DNA from: Candidatus Rokuibacteriota bacterium
GTDB taxonomy: Bacteria; Methylomirabilota; Methylomirabilia; Rokubacteriales; CSP1-6
Length of the DNA: 41,609 nucleotides
Assembly: GCA_016209635.1 (NCBI GenBank)
Contig: JACQWC010000152.1
Coordinates: 1-41,609 of the forward strand
Direction: 5' to 3'
Positions 6,608 to 15,547 of the stretch are shown here, piece by piece; position 1 is the stretch's first letter; each line of letters begins with the position of its first letter. The notes under the pieces were generated by a model. The model had not been told where the DNA came from. It made no database searches and worked only from the letters and a program-made list of their open reading frames with translations. Made by a program: the position numbers and the translations under genes.

Positions 6608-8544
6608 GTCCCGGCCGCCGCACCTTCTACCTCACGACGCCGATCTACTACGTCAACGCGACCCCCCACCTGGGGCATGCGTACACGACCATCGTCGCCG
6701 ACGCGATGGCGCGGTACCGTCGGCTCGCGGGCGACGACGTGTGGTTCCTCACGGGGACCGACGAGCACGGCGACAATATCGCCCAGGCGGCGGCGCAGGC
6801 CAGCGTGTCGCCGCAGGCGTACGCCGACCGGATCTCGAGCGCCTTCCGGGAGGCGTGGCTGGGGCTCGGCATCACCAACGACGACTTCATCCGCACGACC
6901 GAGGCGCGCCACAAGACGGTCGTGCAGGCGATCCTCCGGACGCTCTGGGACAGGGGCGAGATCTACCTGGGCACGTATGGCGGCCAGTACTGCTTCGGCT
7001 GCGAGCGCTTCTATACCGAGAAGGAGAACGCGGACGGCAAGTGCCCCGACCACCAGAGGCCGCTGACGTACATCGAGGAGGAGAACTACTTCTTCAAGAT
7101 GTCGAAGTACCAGCGGTGGCTGACCGAGCACATCGAGGGCCACCCCGAGATGATCCGGCCCGAGCGCTACCGCAACGAGATCCTCGGCTTCCTGCGCGAT
7201 CCGCTCCAGGACCTCTCGATCAGCCGGCCGCGGACGCGGCTCGAGTGGGGGATCCCGCTGCCGTTCGACGACAAGTACGTCACCTACGTCTGGTTCGACG
7301 CGCTGATCAACTACGTCTCCGCGCTCGGCGGACCCGGCGACACGCGCTTCGAAACGTACTGGCCCCACGCCCAGCACCTGATCGGCAAGGACATCCTGAA
7401 GCCGCACGCGGTCTACTGGCCCTGCATGCTCCAGGCGGCGGGTCTGCCCGTCTACACGCGCCTCCATGTCCACGGCTACTGGACCGTCGGCGGCCAAAAG
7501 ATGTCGAAGTCCCTGGGCAACGTCGTGGAGCCGCGCGCATTCATCGAGGGCTACGGCAGGGTCGGCAACGACGCGTTCCGCTACTTCATCATGCGCGAGA
7601 TGACGTTCGGCCTGGACGCCGACTTCTCGAAAGACGCGTTTCTCGGTCGGTTCAACGCCGACCTCGCCAACGACCTCGGTAACTTCGTGTCACGTGCGAG
7701 CACGATGATCCAGAACTTTGGAGACGGCGTGATCCCGACACCGCGACCCGCGCCCGGCGGACCCGGTCCGGGTGAAGAGTGGGAATTCGCGCTGCCGGCG
7801 GCGCTCCTCAAAGCGAAGGATGAGATCGCGGCAGCCATGGACGATTTCGCGTTTCAGAAAGCGCTCGCGGCGATCGGGGAGTACATTGCCAGGTTGAACC
7901 AGTACGTCGATGCGATGCATCCGTGGACGCTGGCGAAGGACACGGATCCCGCTGCACGGGAGCGGCTGACGGGTGTCCTCTACATGCTCGGGGCGAGCCT
8001 TCGCTGTCTGGGGATCCTGCTGACGCCGTTCTTGCCCGACGCGTCGGCGCGAATTCTCGCGGCGGTCGGCGAGACCGGGAAGCTCGGCCTGAGCGAGGCT
8101 CGATACGACCGGTTGAGCCCGGGAGGGCGGGTCCAGAAGGTGTCCGGGCTCTTTCCTCGGCTGGAACCGCCAACGCGCGGTGATGCACGGCCGGAGGAAG
8201 GCGTGACGGGCAAACCAGGCTCGCGCATCACGATCGACGAGTTCGGGAAGGTGGAGCTGCGCGTGGCGGAGGTGCTCGCGGCCGAGCCCGTCCCGAAGTC
8301 GAAGAAGCTCCTGAAGCTCACGGTCTCCCTCGGCACCGAGCAGCGGACGGTGGTGGCGGGGATCGCCGAGCACTACGCGCCCGCCGACCTCGTCGGCAAG
8401 CGCGTGGTCGTCGTGGCCAACCTCGAGCCGGCGCGTCTCATGGGCGTCGCGTCCGACGGCATGGTCCTGGCGGGATCGAGCGGCGAGCGGCTCGCGGTGG
8501 TGGTGCTCGATCGCGACCTCCCGTCGGGAGCCCGGGTCACGTGA
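6604..8544 (+). CDS. metG: Methionyl-tRNA synthetase with C-terminal tRNA-binding domain
   Basis: Charges tRNA-Met with methionine. The class I signature is PHLGHAY near residue 22, the zinc knuckle is CFGCERFY with CPDH around residues 130-145, and the KMSKS loop is GQKMSKSLGN near residue 298. The last 100 residues form an EMAP/Trbp111-type tRNA-binding domain (ITIDEFGKVELRVAEVL through PARLMGVASDGM). Length 646 residues. The frame is open far upstream inside ricT, but the protein family begins at RTFYLTTPIYYVN. The only sensible start is TTG 6604, overlapping the ricT stop as TTGA. The function is secure; the exact start is slightly uncertain. Confidence 0.95.
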   Translation: MSPGRRTFYLTTPIYYVNATPHLGHAYTTIVADAMARYRRLAGDDVWFLTGTDEHGDNIAQAAAQASVSPQAYADRISSAFREAWLGLGITNDDFIRTTEARHKTVVQAILRTLWDRGEIYLGTYGGQYCFGCERFYTEKENADGKCPDHQRPLTYIEEENYFFKMSKYQRWLTEHIEGHPEMIRPERYRNEILGFLRDPLQDLSISRPRTRLEWGIPLPFDDKYVTYVWFDALINYVSALGGPGDTRFETYWPHAQHLIGKDILKPHAVYWPCMLQAAGLPVYTRLHVHGYWTVGGQKMSKSLGNVVEPRAFIEGYGRVGNDAFRYFIMREMTFGLDADFSKDAFLGRFNADLANDLGNFVSRASTMIQNFGDGVIPTPRPAPGGPGPGEEWEFALPAALLKAKDEIAAAMDDFAFQKALAAIGEYIARLNQYVDAMHPWTLAKDTDPAARERLTGVLYMLGASLRCLGILLTPFLPDASARILAAVGETGKLGLSEARYDRLSPGGRVQKVSGLFPRLEPPTRGDARPEEGVTGKPGSRITIDEFGKVELRVAEVLAAEPVPKSKKLLKLTVSLGTEQRTVVAGIAEHYAPADLVGKRVVVVANLEPARLMGVASDGMVLAGSSGERLAVVVLDRDLPSGARVT

Positions 8545-8783
8545 TGTCGCCGGACGAGTACGTCGAGGCCATCCTCGCGGTCGCCGCGCGGGATGCGAGC
8601 ATCGCTCGCATCCTGCGCGAGATCTGCGCGCTCGACGGTGCCGTCCGCGCGGGCGCGCTCGACCTGGTCGGCGCGCACCTGGGCGCCCAGCGGGTCGGGC
8701 GCGACGTGGTCGAGTGCCTCGAGGCCCTGCGGCAGGAGGAGGTCGCACGCCGGATCGCCGAGCGGCTGGAGCCCTCCGGGTGA
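8541..8783 (+). CDS. Small helical protein of unknown function
   Basis: I do not recognise a family. The 80-residue protein is Ala/Arg/Glu/Leu-rich and predicted mostly helical, with no cysteines, signal peptide or membrane segment (for example ALRQEEVARRIAERLE at the end). GTG at 8541 overlaps the metG stop, with ATG immediately after at 8544. The next gene's GTG overlaps its own stop. These four-base overlaps on both sides support a real gene translated with its neighbours. A different role for this frame cannot be excluded because GC-rich DNA gives long chance ORFs. Confidence 0.6.
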   Translation: MMSPDEYVEAILAVAARDASIARILREICALDGAVRAGALDLVGAHLGAQRVGRDVVECLEALRQEEVARRIAERLEPSG

Positions 8784-9763
8784 AGGCGGCGCTCGCCTGG
8801 CTCCGCCGCTGGGGGATCTCCGCCGCGTCCCTCCTGGGCGGCCTCCTGGCGCTGTTCGTCTTCCGACGCGAGGTCCCCCACGTCGGGTGGATCGTCGGGT
8901 ACGTGGTGCTCCTCGGGCTCCTCTTCGCGATCGTCTCCGAGGTCCGCCAGGCGCTCGAGGCGAAGGGGCGGCGACTCGTCGTCACGGCCGTGGACTACAC
9001 GATCCAGACGCTCCACCACGGGCTCCTCCTGTTCCTCCTGCCGGCCTACTGGGCGAGCACGACGCTCAGCTCGGTGAACGCCTTCTTCTTCCTCGTGCTC
9101 GTGGGCATGGCGCTGGTCGCCACCTTCGATCCGTGGTACCAGGCGCTGGTCGGACCGCGGCCCTGGCTCGCCACGGTCTTCCTGGTCGTCTCCGTCTTCT
9201 CGGCGCTCAACCTCGCCCTGCCCCTCGTCGGCGTGCCGCCGTACCGAGCGCTCCTCTTCGCCGCGTGGGCCGCGGTCGTGGCCCTGTCGCCGATGCTCCG
9301 CCGGGCGCGCCAGTGGTCGTGGACCGGCGCGCTCGCCATCACCGCGGTCGCTGGGCTCCTGGCGGCGGGCCTCGCGAGCGCCGGGCGACTCGCGATTCCG
9401 CCCGCGCCGGTCGCCCTGGCCACCGGGGCGATCGCGCGCGACATCAATGGGCTCGAGCCGGTCGGAGCCGTCGAGGGCGCGATCAGCGTGAGCGAGCTCC
9501 GGCAGAACAACGGCGTCTTCGCGTACACGGCCGTCTACGCGCCCGCGGGCCTGTGGCAGCCGATCACCCACGTGTGGCGCCGCAATGGGCGGGTGCAGGG
9601 GATCGTCAAGCTCACCGCCGTGCGCGGCGGCCGGCGCGAGGGCTTCCGCACCTTCTCGCGGAAGATCGCGTTCCCCATGGATCCCGTCGGCCGGTGGTCG
9701 GTCGACATCATGACCGGCTCGGGGCAGCTCATCGGCCGCCTCCGCTTCCGCGTCACGCGATGA
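8780..9763 (+). CDS. Membrane protein with C-terminal DUF2914 domain (DUF5924-like N-terminus)
   Basis: 327 residues. The first ~220 residues hold about seven hydrophobic membrane segments (for example SLLGGLLALFVF, VGYVVLLGLLFAIV, LATVFLVVSVFSAL). The last ~100 residues form a soluble domain, starting near LEPVGAVEGAISVSELRQNN, with WQPITHVWRRNGR and GRWSVDIMTGSGQLIG; this pattern fits DUF2914, and the membrane half fits DUF5924. DUF2914 domains are thought to sit outside the membrane and bind or sense something undefined. GTG start overlaps the preceding small ORF, and its stop overlaps the following phosphodiesterase (ATGA). Domain names are from memory of the pattern; function is unknown. 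Confidence 0.75.
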   Translation: MKAALAWLRRWGISAASLLGGLLALFVFRREVPHVGWIVGYVVLLGLLFAIVSEVRQALEAKGRRLVVTAVDYTIQTLHHGLLLFLLPAYWASTTLSSVNAFFFLVLVGMALVATFDPWYQALVGPRPWLATVFLVVSVFSALNLALPLVGVPPYRALLFAAWAAVVALSPMLRRARQWSWTGALAITAVAGLLAAGLASAGRLAIPPAPVALATGAIARDINGLEPVGAVEGAISVSELRQNNGVFAYTAVYAPAGLWQPITHVWRRNGRVQGIVKLTAVRGGRREGFRTFSRKIAFPMDPVGRWSVDIMTGSGQLIGRLRFRVTR

Positions 9764-11109
9764 CGCGCGTCGGAGGCCCCGCGCGCCACCGGTGGGCGCT
9801 CGGGCTCGCCGTGCTCGTCCTGCTCGGGATCGCGCTCGCGACCGGGCTCGGGGCGGGGGCGCCGGCGCGCCACCTGGTCCTCCTCTCGATCGACGGGCTC
9901 CGTCCGGACTTCTACCTCGACGAGTCCTACCCGACCCCGGAGCTCCGCGCGCTCGTGAGCGCGGGCAGCCACGCGCGCGCGGCCGAGCCCGTGTTCCCGA
10001 CGGTGACCTATCCGAACCACGCGTCGATCGCGACGGGCGTGCGCCCGGCCCGCCACGGGATCGCCTTCAACGTGCGCTTCGAGCCGAACGGGACCCGCGG
10101 CCGGTGGTACGAGGAGGCGGCGGATCTCCGCGCGCCGCCCCTCTGGGAGTGGGCGCGCGCCGCCGGGCTGCGCACCGCCGCGGTGTCGTGGCCGTCGACC
10201 CTGGGCGCGCCGATCGACCTCCTGCTGCCGGAGCGGGACTACTACGCGCGGCGGGAACCCCTCGGCCTCCTCCTCGCCGCGTCGACCCCGGGGCTCTACG
10301 AGCGTCTCGGAGTGACGCCGCGCGCGGAGATCTTCCGCGACATCGTCCGGTGGGACGCGTTCCTCGCCGCGGTCGCGGCCGCGATCATCCGTGACGCACG
10401 CCCGCACCTCCTGCTGGTGCACCTCGTCCAGGCCGACTACTTTCAGCATCGCGGCGGCGGCGAGGGCGCCGAGGTGCGCCCAGCGCTCGGGCGCCTCGAC
10501 GCCCACGTGGGCACCCTCCGGCGCGCGCTCGAGGACGCCGGGCTCGGCGAGCGCTCCGCGCTGTTCGTCGTCGGCGATCACGGATTCCAGGACTACGAGC
10601 GGACCGTCTTTCCCAACGAGATCCTCGCCCGGGCCGGGCTCAGGCGCTGCCCCGAGGCCGGGAGCGGGTGGCGGGCGACGGCGCACGTCGCGGGCGGCGC
10701 CGCGGCGGTGTTCGTGAATCCGCCCGACGACGCGGAGGCGGCGGCGGCCGCCGAGCGCGCGCTCCGGCAGGGAGCGGGGAGCCGGTACACGGTCCTTCCG
10801 CGGCCCCACCTCGACGGCCTCGGCGCGATGCCCGGGGCGGCGCTCGGGATCGAGGCGGCGCCCGGGTACACGGTCGGCGGCGCGTGCGGACGCGGGCTCG
10901 TCGAGCGGAGCGGGACTGGCGGGATGCACGGCTTCCTTCCGACACGGGCGAGCATGGCGACGGGCTTCGTCGCCGCCGGCGACGGCGTGCGCTCGGGCGT
11001 GGCGCTCGAGCGGGTGCGCCTCGTCGACGTGGCGCCGACCGCCGCCCGCCTGCTGGGCGTGACGCCCCCGCCCGTCGAGGGCCGCGTGCTCGAGGAGATC
11101 CTGAGATAG
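9760..11109 (+). CDS. Secreted or anchored NPP-type phosphodiesterase/phosphatase
   Basis: Alkaline phosphatase superfamily, type I phosphodiesterase/nucleotide pyrophosphatase branch; 449 residues. A hydrophobic signal or anchor is at residues 12-32. Two-metal site residues are visible: Asp in LLSIDGLRPDF, the Thr nucleophile in PTVTYPNHASI, Asp and His in QADYFQH, Asp-His in VGDHGFQD and a late His in GGMHGFLP. The enzyme would hydrolyse phosphodiester or pyrophosphate bonds at the outer face of the inner membrane. The open frame extends far upstream, but ATG 9760 overlaps the previous stop and gives a correct signal peptide. The substrate is unknown. Together with the DUF2914 protein it may act in envelope lipid or polymer modification (inference). 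Confidence 0.85.
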   Translation: MTRVGGPARHRWALGLAVLVLLGIALATGLGAGAPARHLVLLSIDGLRPDFYLDESYPTPELRALVSAGSHARAAEPVFPTVTYPNHASIATGVRPARHGIAFNVRFEPNGTRGRWYEEAADLRAPPLWEWARAAGLRTAAVSWPSTLGAPIDLLLPERDYYARREPLGLLLAASTPGLYERLGVTPRAEIFRDIVRWDAFLAAVAAAIIRDARPHLLLVHLVQADYFQHRGGGEGAEVRPALGRLDAHVGTLRRALEDAGLGERSALFVVGDHGFQDYERTVFPNEILARAGLRRCPEAGSGWRATAHVAGGAAAVFVNPPDDAEAAAAAERALRQGAGSRYTVLPRPHLDGLGAMPGAALGIEAAPGYTVGGACGRGLVERSGTGGMHGFLPTRASMATGFVAAGDGVRSGVALERVRLVDVAPTAARLLGVTPPPVEGRVLEEILR

Positions 11110-11117
11110 GCGCGCGC

Positions 11118-11894
11118 ATGACGCCCGACCTGTTCGACACCCACGCGCACCTCCACTTCCCCCAGTTCGCCAGCGACCTCGACGCCGTGCTCGCACGGGC
11201 GCGGGAGGCCGGCGTCCGGCGCATGCTCACGATCGGAACGGACGTGGAGACGTCGCGGGCGGCGGTGGCGCTGGCGGTACAGGAGCCTGACGTGTGGGCG
11301 GCGGTCGGCGTGCATCCGCACGACGCCGCGGGCGCCGACGATCCCGCCTTCGACGCGATCGAGCGCCTCGCCGGGGGAGAGCGCGTCGTCGCGATCGGCG
11401 AGATCGGGCTCGACTTCTTCCGGAACCTCTCGCCCCGGGACGCGCAGGAGCGGGTCCTGCGGCGGCTCCTCGGGGTGGCCCGCCGGATGGGCAAGCCCGC
11501 GCTGATCCACTGCCGCGAGGCCCACGACGCGGCGCTCGAGATCCTCGCGGCGGAGAAAGTGGGCGAGGCCGGCGGCATCATGCACTGCTTCTCGGGGGAC
11601 ACGGCGCTCGCCCGGCGCTGTCTCGATCTCGGGCTCGTGATCTCGCTGGCGGGCCCCGTCACCTATCCGAAGGCGCGCGCGCTCGGCGAGGTGGCGCGGT
11701 TCGTGCCGGCCGACCGCCTCGTGATCGAGACCGATTGCCCGTTCCTGCCGCCCGAGCCCCATCGGGGCAAGCGTAACGAGCCGGCCTACCTCCGCCTGAC
11801 GGCGGCGCGCGTCGCCGAGCTGCGGGGCGAGCGCCTGGAGTCGATGGCGGCGCGCCTCACCGCGACGGCCTGCGCCCTGCTCCGGATCCCGTGA
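11118..11894 (+). CDS. tatD: TatD family metal-dependent deoxyribonuclease
   Basis: 258 residues. TIM-barrel hydrolase of the TatD/YcfH family, with 3'-exonuclease activity in studied members. Metal-site motifs are in order: DTHAHLHF at the N-terminus, GEIGLDFF, PALIHCREAHD, GIMHCFSGD and ETDCPFLPPEPHRGKRNEP. The start at ATG 11118 lies 8 bases after the phosphodiesterase gene; the longer open frame upstream is the shadow of that gene. metG-tatD neighbourhood is conserved in many bacteria. The next gene's GTG overlaps its stop. Confidence 0.93.
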   Translation: MTPDLFDTHAHLHFPQFASDLDAVLARAREAGVRRMLTIGTDVETSRAAVALAVQEPDVWAAVGVHPHDAAGADDPAFDAIERLAGGERVVAIGEIGLDFFRNLSPRDAQERVLRRLLGVARRMGKPALIHCREAHDAALEILAAEKVGEAGGIMHCFSGDTALARRCLDLGLVISLAGPVTYPKARALGEVARFVPADRLVIETDCPFLPPEPHRGKRNEPAYLRLTAARVAELRGERLESMAARLTATACALLRIP

Positions 11895-12829
11895 CCGGCC
11901 GGTCCCTGCTGAGCGACCTCGGACTCTACGTCCGGGGCCGGCTCAATAGCCGCCTGAGCCAGCTCCTGAACCGGCGCCGCGGCGGGCCCGCGTCACCGCC
12001 GCCCCCGCTCACCGAGGCGCTGGGCGCGGCGGACACTCCACTCGGGGGCGTGCGGCTCCTCGAGGGCCGGTCGAACGCGGAGCGCGAGGCGGCGGTCGCG
12101 CGCGTCCTCGCGGCGCGCGGCATCCCCTTCGCCCGGCACCGGTTCGCCACCTTCGAGGGTCGGGGGGAGAACTTCAGCGTCGATCTCGGCTCGGGGGATC
12201 GGGTCCTGCTCCTGATCGCGCATCACGACGCCGTCCCCGGGAGCCCTGGAGCCAACGACAACGCAGCGGCCGTGGCGATCCTGCTCCGCCTGCTGGAGCG
12301 GGTCGCGACCCGCATCCCGCCCCGCCTGCGCGTCCGCCTGCTCTTCACCGCGGCCGAGGAGCTGGGCTATCTCGGCGCGCGGGCCTACGCGCGCCACGCG
12401 CCGCTCGGCGGGATCGTGGGAGTGCTCTCCCTCGAGCTGTGCGGGATCGGCGACAGCCTCGCGATCTGGGACGTCCCGGCGGAGACCGCCTTCCTCGGCG
12501 GGATCACGCGCGCGCTCGAAGCCCTCGGGCGCTTGAGGGACGACACCTACCACGTCGTGGGGCGCATCCCGGTCTTCGGGAGCGACCACCGCGCGTTCGC
12601 GGCGGCGGGCATCCCCGCGTACGGCCTCACGGTCGTGCCGGGGGCGGAGGCCGAGGCGCTGCGGCGGTTCGTCTTCAGCCCCGTCCGGAGCGTTCTCGTG
12701 CATCTGGTCCGCCGGCCGCCGCCGTTCGACACTTACCACTCGAGCCGGGACCGGGGGGAGACACTGAACCCCGCCGCGCTCGACGCGGTCGTGGGGGCGC
12801 TCGAGGCGATCATCGCCGAGATGGGCTGA
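11891..12829 (+). CDS. M28 family zinc aminopeptidase
   Basis: 312 residues. The M28 metal ligands and catalytic residues are seen: IAHHDAVPGSPGANDN (His and bridging Asp), FTAAEELGYLGA (catalytic Glu and ligand Glu), LSLELCGIGD (Asp/Glu ligand position) and FGSDHRAFAAAGIPA (last His). There is no clear signal peptide; residues 1-40 are basic and proline-rich, so a cytosolic location is likely. The GTG start overlaps the tatD stop. It is the last gene of the plus-strand run; the DUF2007 gene converges on it 12 bases later. Substrate unknown. Confidence 0.85.
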   Translation: MTGRSLLSDLGLYVRGRLNSRLSQLLNRRRGGPASPPPPLTEALGAADTPLGGVRLLEGRSNAEREAAVARVLAARGIPFARHRFATFEGRGENFSVDLGSGDRVLLLIAHHDAVPGSPGANDNAAAVAILLRLLERVATRIPPRLRVRLLFTAAEELGYLGARAYARHAPLGGIVGVLSLELCGIGDSLAIWDVPAETAFLGGITRALEALGRLRDDTYHVVGRIPVFGSDHRAFAAAGIPAYGLTVVPGAEAEALRRFVFSPVRSVLVHLVRRPPPFDTYHSSRDRGETLNPAALDAVVGALEAIIAEMG

Positions 12830-12841
12830 GCGGGCGCTCCC

Positions 12842-13129
12842 TCAGGAACGGGACGGGCCTCGGGTCAGGCGCGCGAGGAGGCGCCGGCTCCGCGCGGCCT
12901 CGCTCGCGGGGACGAGGATCACGACCTCGCCCTGGTCGCCGACGGTGAACGGGTGGATCGAGTGGAGCAGGCGCGAGCGGAGCAGCGTCGGGATCCCCTC
13001 GCTCTCGAACAAGCTCTTGACGACCGCCGCCTCGGCGCCGGCGCACCGATGCACGGGGACGAGGCCGCGGTCGCCCGCGGGCTCCGGCGGGAGCCCCGGG
13101 AAGCGGATCACCTTCCCCCGCTTGGCCAT
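12842..13129 (-). CDS. DUF2007 domain protein (putative signal-transducing protein)
   Basis: 95 residues. The core, LVPVHRCAGAEAAVVKSLFESEGI followed by PTLLRS and VVILVPASEAARSRRLLA, is typical of DUF2007, a small PII-like ferredoxin-fold domain often called putative signal-transducing. The N-terminus is basic. It stands alone on the minus strand, divergent from the molybdenum hydroxylase at 13170 with a 40-base gap. Role unknown; regulation of the neighbour is conceivable but not shown. Confidence 0.75.
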   Translation of the reverse strand: MAKRGKVIRFPGLPPEPAGDRGLVPVHRCAGAEAAVVKSLFESEGIPTLLRSRLLHSIHPFTVGDQGEVVILVPASEAARSRRLLARLTRGPSRS

Positions 13130-13152
13130 GGCTCGATCTTAGCGCGGGATGC

Positions 13153-13158
13153 GATAAT
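13153..13158 (+). promoter_or_regulatory. Candidate -10 box just before the molybdenum hydroxylase gene
   Basis: GATAAT at 13153-13158 would place the transcription start near 13165, only about five bases before ATG 13170. The -35 region is poor. The spacing matches the near-leaderless arrangement seen before glnD and the gene at 24019. Confidence 0.35.
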
Positions 13159-13169
13159 CCCGCTCGGCC

Positions 13170-15494
13170 ATGCCCTACATCGGCCGGCCGCTCCGGCGCG
13201 TCGAGGACCCGCGGCTGCTGAGGGGCGCCGGACGCTTCACCGACGACCTGCGTCTTCCGGGCATGCTGCACGTGCACCTCGTGAGGAGCCCCCACGCCCA
13301 CGCGCGGATCGTCCGCCTCGACGCGGCGCGGGCGCGCCGCGCGCCCGGCGTGGTGGAGGTCGTCACGGGCGACGACGTGCGCGACTTGGGCCACCTCGGC
13401 GCCAACCCGATCTTCCCTGCGATGAAAGTCGCCCCGCATCCCGTGCTGGCGCGGGGCGTGGTGCGCGCGGTCGGCGAGGCGGTGGCGGCGGTGGTGGCCG
13501 AGACCGCGTGCCAGGCGCAGGACGCCGCGGAGCTGGTGGAGGTCGCCTGGGATCCGCTCCCGCCCCTCGTCGAGCCCGAGGAGGCCCTCGGGCCGGGGGC
13601 CCCGGCGCTCCACCCCGAGCTCGAAACCAACCGGGCGTTCACCCACGCCTGGCGTGCCGGCGACGCGGCGGGCGCGTTCGCCACCGCGGCCCGGGTGGTA
13701 CGCCTCCGCGTCGAGCAGCAGCGCCTCGCCGCCGTGGCGCTCGAGCCGCGCGGCGTCCTGGCGCGTTACGACGCCGATCTCGACGAGCTGACGGTGTGGA
13801 GCTCCACCCAGGCGCCCTTCCGGGTCCGCGCCGACGTCGCCACGTCGATCGGCATCGCCGAGAACCGGGTGCGGGCGATCGCGCCCGACGTCGGCGGCGG
13901 CTTCGGCGTCAAGGGGGCGCCTTACCGCGAGGAGATCCTCGCGGCGTGGCTGGCGCTCCGGCTCCGGCGACCGGTCAAGTGGATCGCGACGCGCGCGGAG
14001 GACTTCGCGACGACCAAGCAGGCGCGTGCGGGGAGGGCGACGGGTGAGCTGGCGGTGGCGGCCGACGGCAGGATCCTCGGCCTCCGCGCCCGGATCCTCT
14101 ATCCGCTCGGTCTCCACCTCATGTGGTCGAGCCCCGTCCCGGCGTGGAACCACGCGCGGACGCTGCCCGGCGCCTACGTCGTGCCCGCCGTCGACATCGA
14201 GACGGCGGGTGCCTACACCACCACGGGGACGACGGGCGCCTATCGGGGCGCCGGGCGCCCGGAAGGCATCTTCCTCATCGAGCGGCTGATGGACGAAGCC
14301 GCGCGCGCGCTCGGTCTGGACCCGGCGGACATCCGCCGGCGCAACTTCGTCCCGTCCGACGCGTTTCCGTACCGCACACCCACAGGCGCCGTCTACGACT
14401 CGGGCGATTACGGAGCCGCCTTCGAGAAGACGTTGTCGCTCGCCGGCTACAGGGAGCTCCGGCAGGCGCAGACAGTGGCGCGGGAGCGCGGCGAGATCGT
14501 GGGCGTCGGGATCGCGAGCTACGTCGAGCCCGCGGCGCTCGGGTGGGAGAGCGGGAGCGTGAGGGTCGAGCGCACCGGCGCCGTGACCGTCGTCACCGGC
14601 TCGAGCCCGCACGGTCAGGGGCACGAGACGACCTGGGCGCAGATCGTCGCCGACGCGCTCGGCGTCGCGCCCTCCGCCGTCCGGGTCCAGCACGGCGACA
14701 CGCGCGGCGTCCCGCAGGGCTTCGGGACGTTCGGCAGCCGCTCGACCGCCCTCGGCGGCTCCGCGGTCTTCCGGGCCGCGACGGCGGTGCGGGAGAAGGG
14801 GGGGCGCATCGCGGCGAGGATGCTCGAGGCGGCGCCGGAGGACATCGTGCCGGTCGCGGGCGGCTTCCAGGTCGCGGGCGTGCCGGCGCGCGGGGTGACG
14901 TGGGGCGAGGTGGCGGGCGCCGCGTACCGCGGCATCCACCTCGGCCCGGACGACGACCCCGGGCTCGACTCGACGGTCTTCTTCAAGGCGGACGGGGAGA
15001 CGTGGAGCTTCGGCACCTGCGTCGCCACCGTGGCGATCGACGCCGCCACCGGCGCGGTCAGGCTCACGCGATGCGTGTGGGTGGACGACGCCGGCACGAT
15101 CGTCAACCCGCTCCTCGTCGAAGGCCAGCTCCACGGGAGCTACGCGCAGGGGGCCGGGCAAGCGCTGCTCGAGGCCGTCAGGTACGACGGCGCGGGACAG
15201 CTCGTGACCGCCACCCTCATGGACTACCCGATCCCGCGTCTGGGCGACTTCCCCGAGCCGATCCTCGACAAGACCGTCACGCCCTCCCCGCATAACCCGC
15301 TGGGCGCCAAGGGCATGGGCGAGGCGGGCTGCATCGCCGTCCCGCCGGCGATCGTGAACGCCGTCGTCGACGCCCTCGAGCCGTGGGGCGCTCCCCACCT
15401 CGACATGCCGATCACTGCGGAGAAGGTCTGGCGGGTCCTGCGGACCGGGCGCCGGGCCGGCAACACCTTGCGGGCCTTTCGCAGCCGGGACTAA
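13170..15494 (+). CDS. Xanthine dehydrogenase family molybdopterin-binding subunit (form II CoxL-like)
   Basis: 774-residue large subunit of a molybdenum hydroxylase. It begins with the family hallmark GRPLRRVEDPRLLRGAGRF; molybdopterin-binding motifs include DVGGGFGVKG near residue 247 and the catalytic GMGEAGC near residue 717. The active-site loop is AYRGAGRPEG (near 357), the form II version, not the CSFR loop with cysteine of true CO dehydrogenase; an aldehyde or N-heterocycle is a more likely substrate. FAD and 2Fe-2S subunit genes, normally adjacent, are absent on both sides within the window. The enzyme needs molybdenum cofactor, consistent with moaC and oxyanion ATPases 10 kb upstream. 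Confidence 0.9.
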   Translation: MPYIGRPLRRVEDPRLLRGAGRFTDDLRLPGMLHVHLVRSPHAHARIVRLDAARARRAPGVVEVVTGDDVRDLGHLGANPIFPAMKVAPHPVLARGVVRAVGEAVAAVVAETACQAQDAAELVEVAWDPLPPLVEPEEALGPGAPALHPELETNRAFTHAWRAGDAAGAFATAARVVRLRVEQQRLAAVALEPRGVLARYDADLDELTVWSSTQAPFRVRADVATSIGIAENRVRAIAPDVGGGFGVKGAPYREEILAAWLALRLRRPVKWIATRAEDFATTKQARAGRATGELAVAADGRILGLRARILYPLGLHLMWSSPVPAWNHARTLPGAYVVPAVDIETAGAYTTTGTTGAYRGAGRPEGIFLIERLMDEAARALGLDPADIRRRNFVPSDAFPYRTPTGAVYDSGDYGAAFEKTLSLAGYRELRQAQTVARERGEIVGVGIASYVEPAALGWESGSVRVERTGAVTVVTGSSPHGQGHETTWAQIVADALGVAPSAVRVQHGDTRGVPQGFGTFGSRSTALGGSAVFRAATAVREKGGRIAARMLEAAPEDIVPVAGGFQVAGVPARGVTWGEVAGAAYRGIHLGPDDDPGLDSTVFFKADGETWSFGTCVATVAIDAATGAVRLTRCVWVDDAGTIVNPLLVEGQLHGSYAQGAGQALLEAVRYDGAGQLVTATLMDYPIPRLGDFPEPILDKTVTPSPHNPLGAKGMGEAGCIAVPPAIVNAVVDALEPWGAPHLDMPITAEKVWRVLRTGRRAGNTLRAFRSRD

Positions 15495-15547
15495 GCTGCC
15501 AGGACAATGGGAGTCAGTAGAGGAGACGTTGTGCGGCGGCAAGGGGC

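Noticed and set aside
8593-9759. N-terminal extension of the NPP phosphodiesterase
   Set aside because: The open frame overlaps the DUF2914 protein gene out of frame. ATG 9760 gives a proper signal sequence and overlaps the previous stop.
13170-15494. Carbon monoxide dehydrogenase large subunit (coxL)
   Set aside because: The active-site loop is AYRGAGR and lacks the CSFR cysteine motif that defines form I CO dehydrogenase.
12810-15542. 910-codon minus-strand open frame opposite the molybdenum hydroxylase
   Set aside because: Composition is Arg/Asp/His/Gly-rich with no recognisable domain. It is the mirror of a clear gene on the plus strand in very GC-rich DNA. The same applies to 1854-4037 and 26502-28163 on the minus strand.
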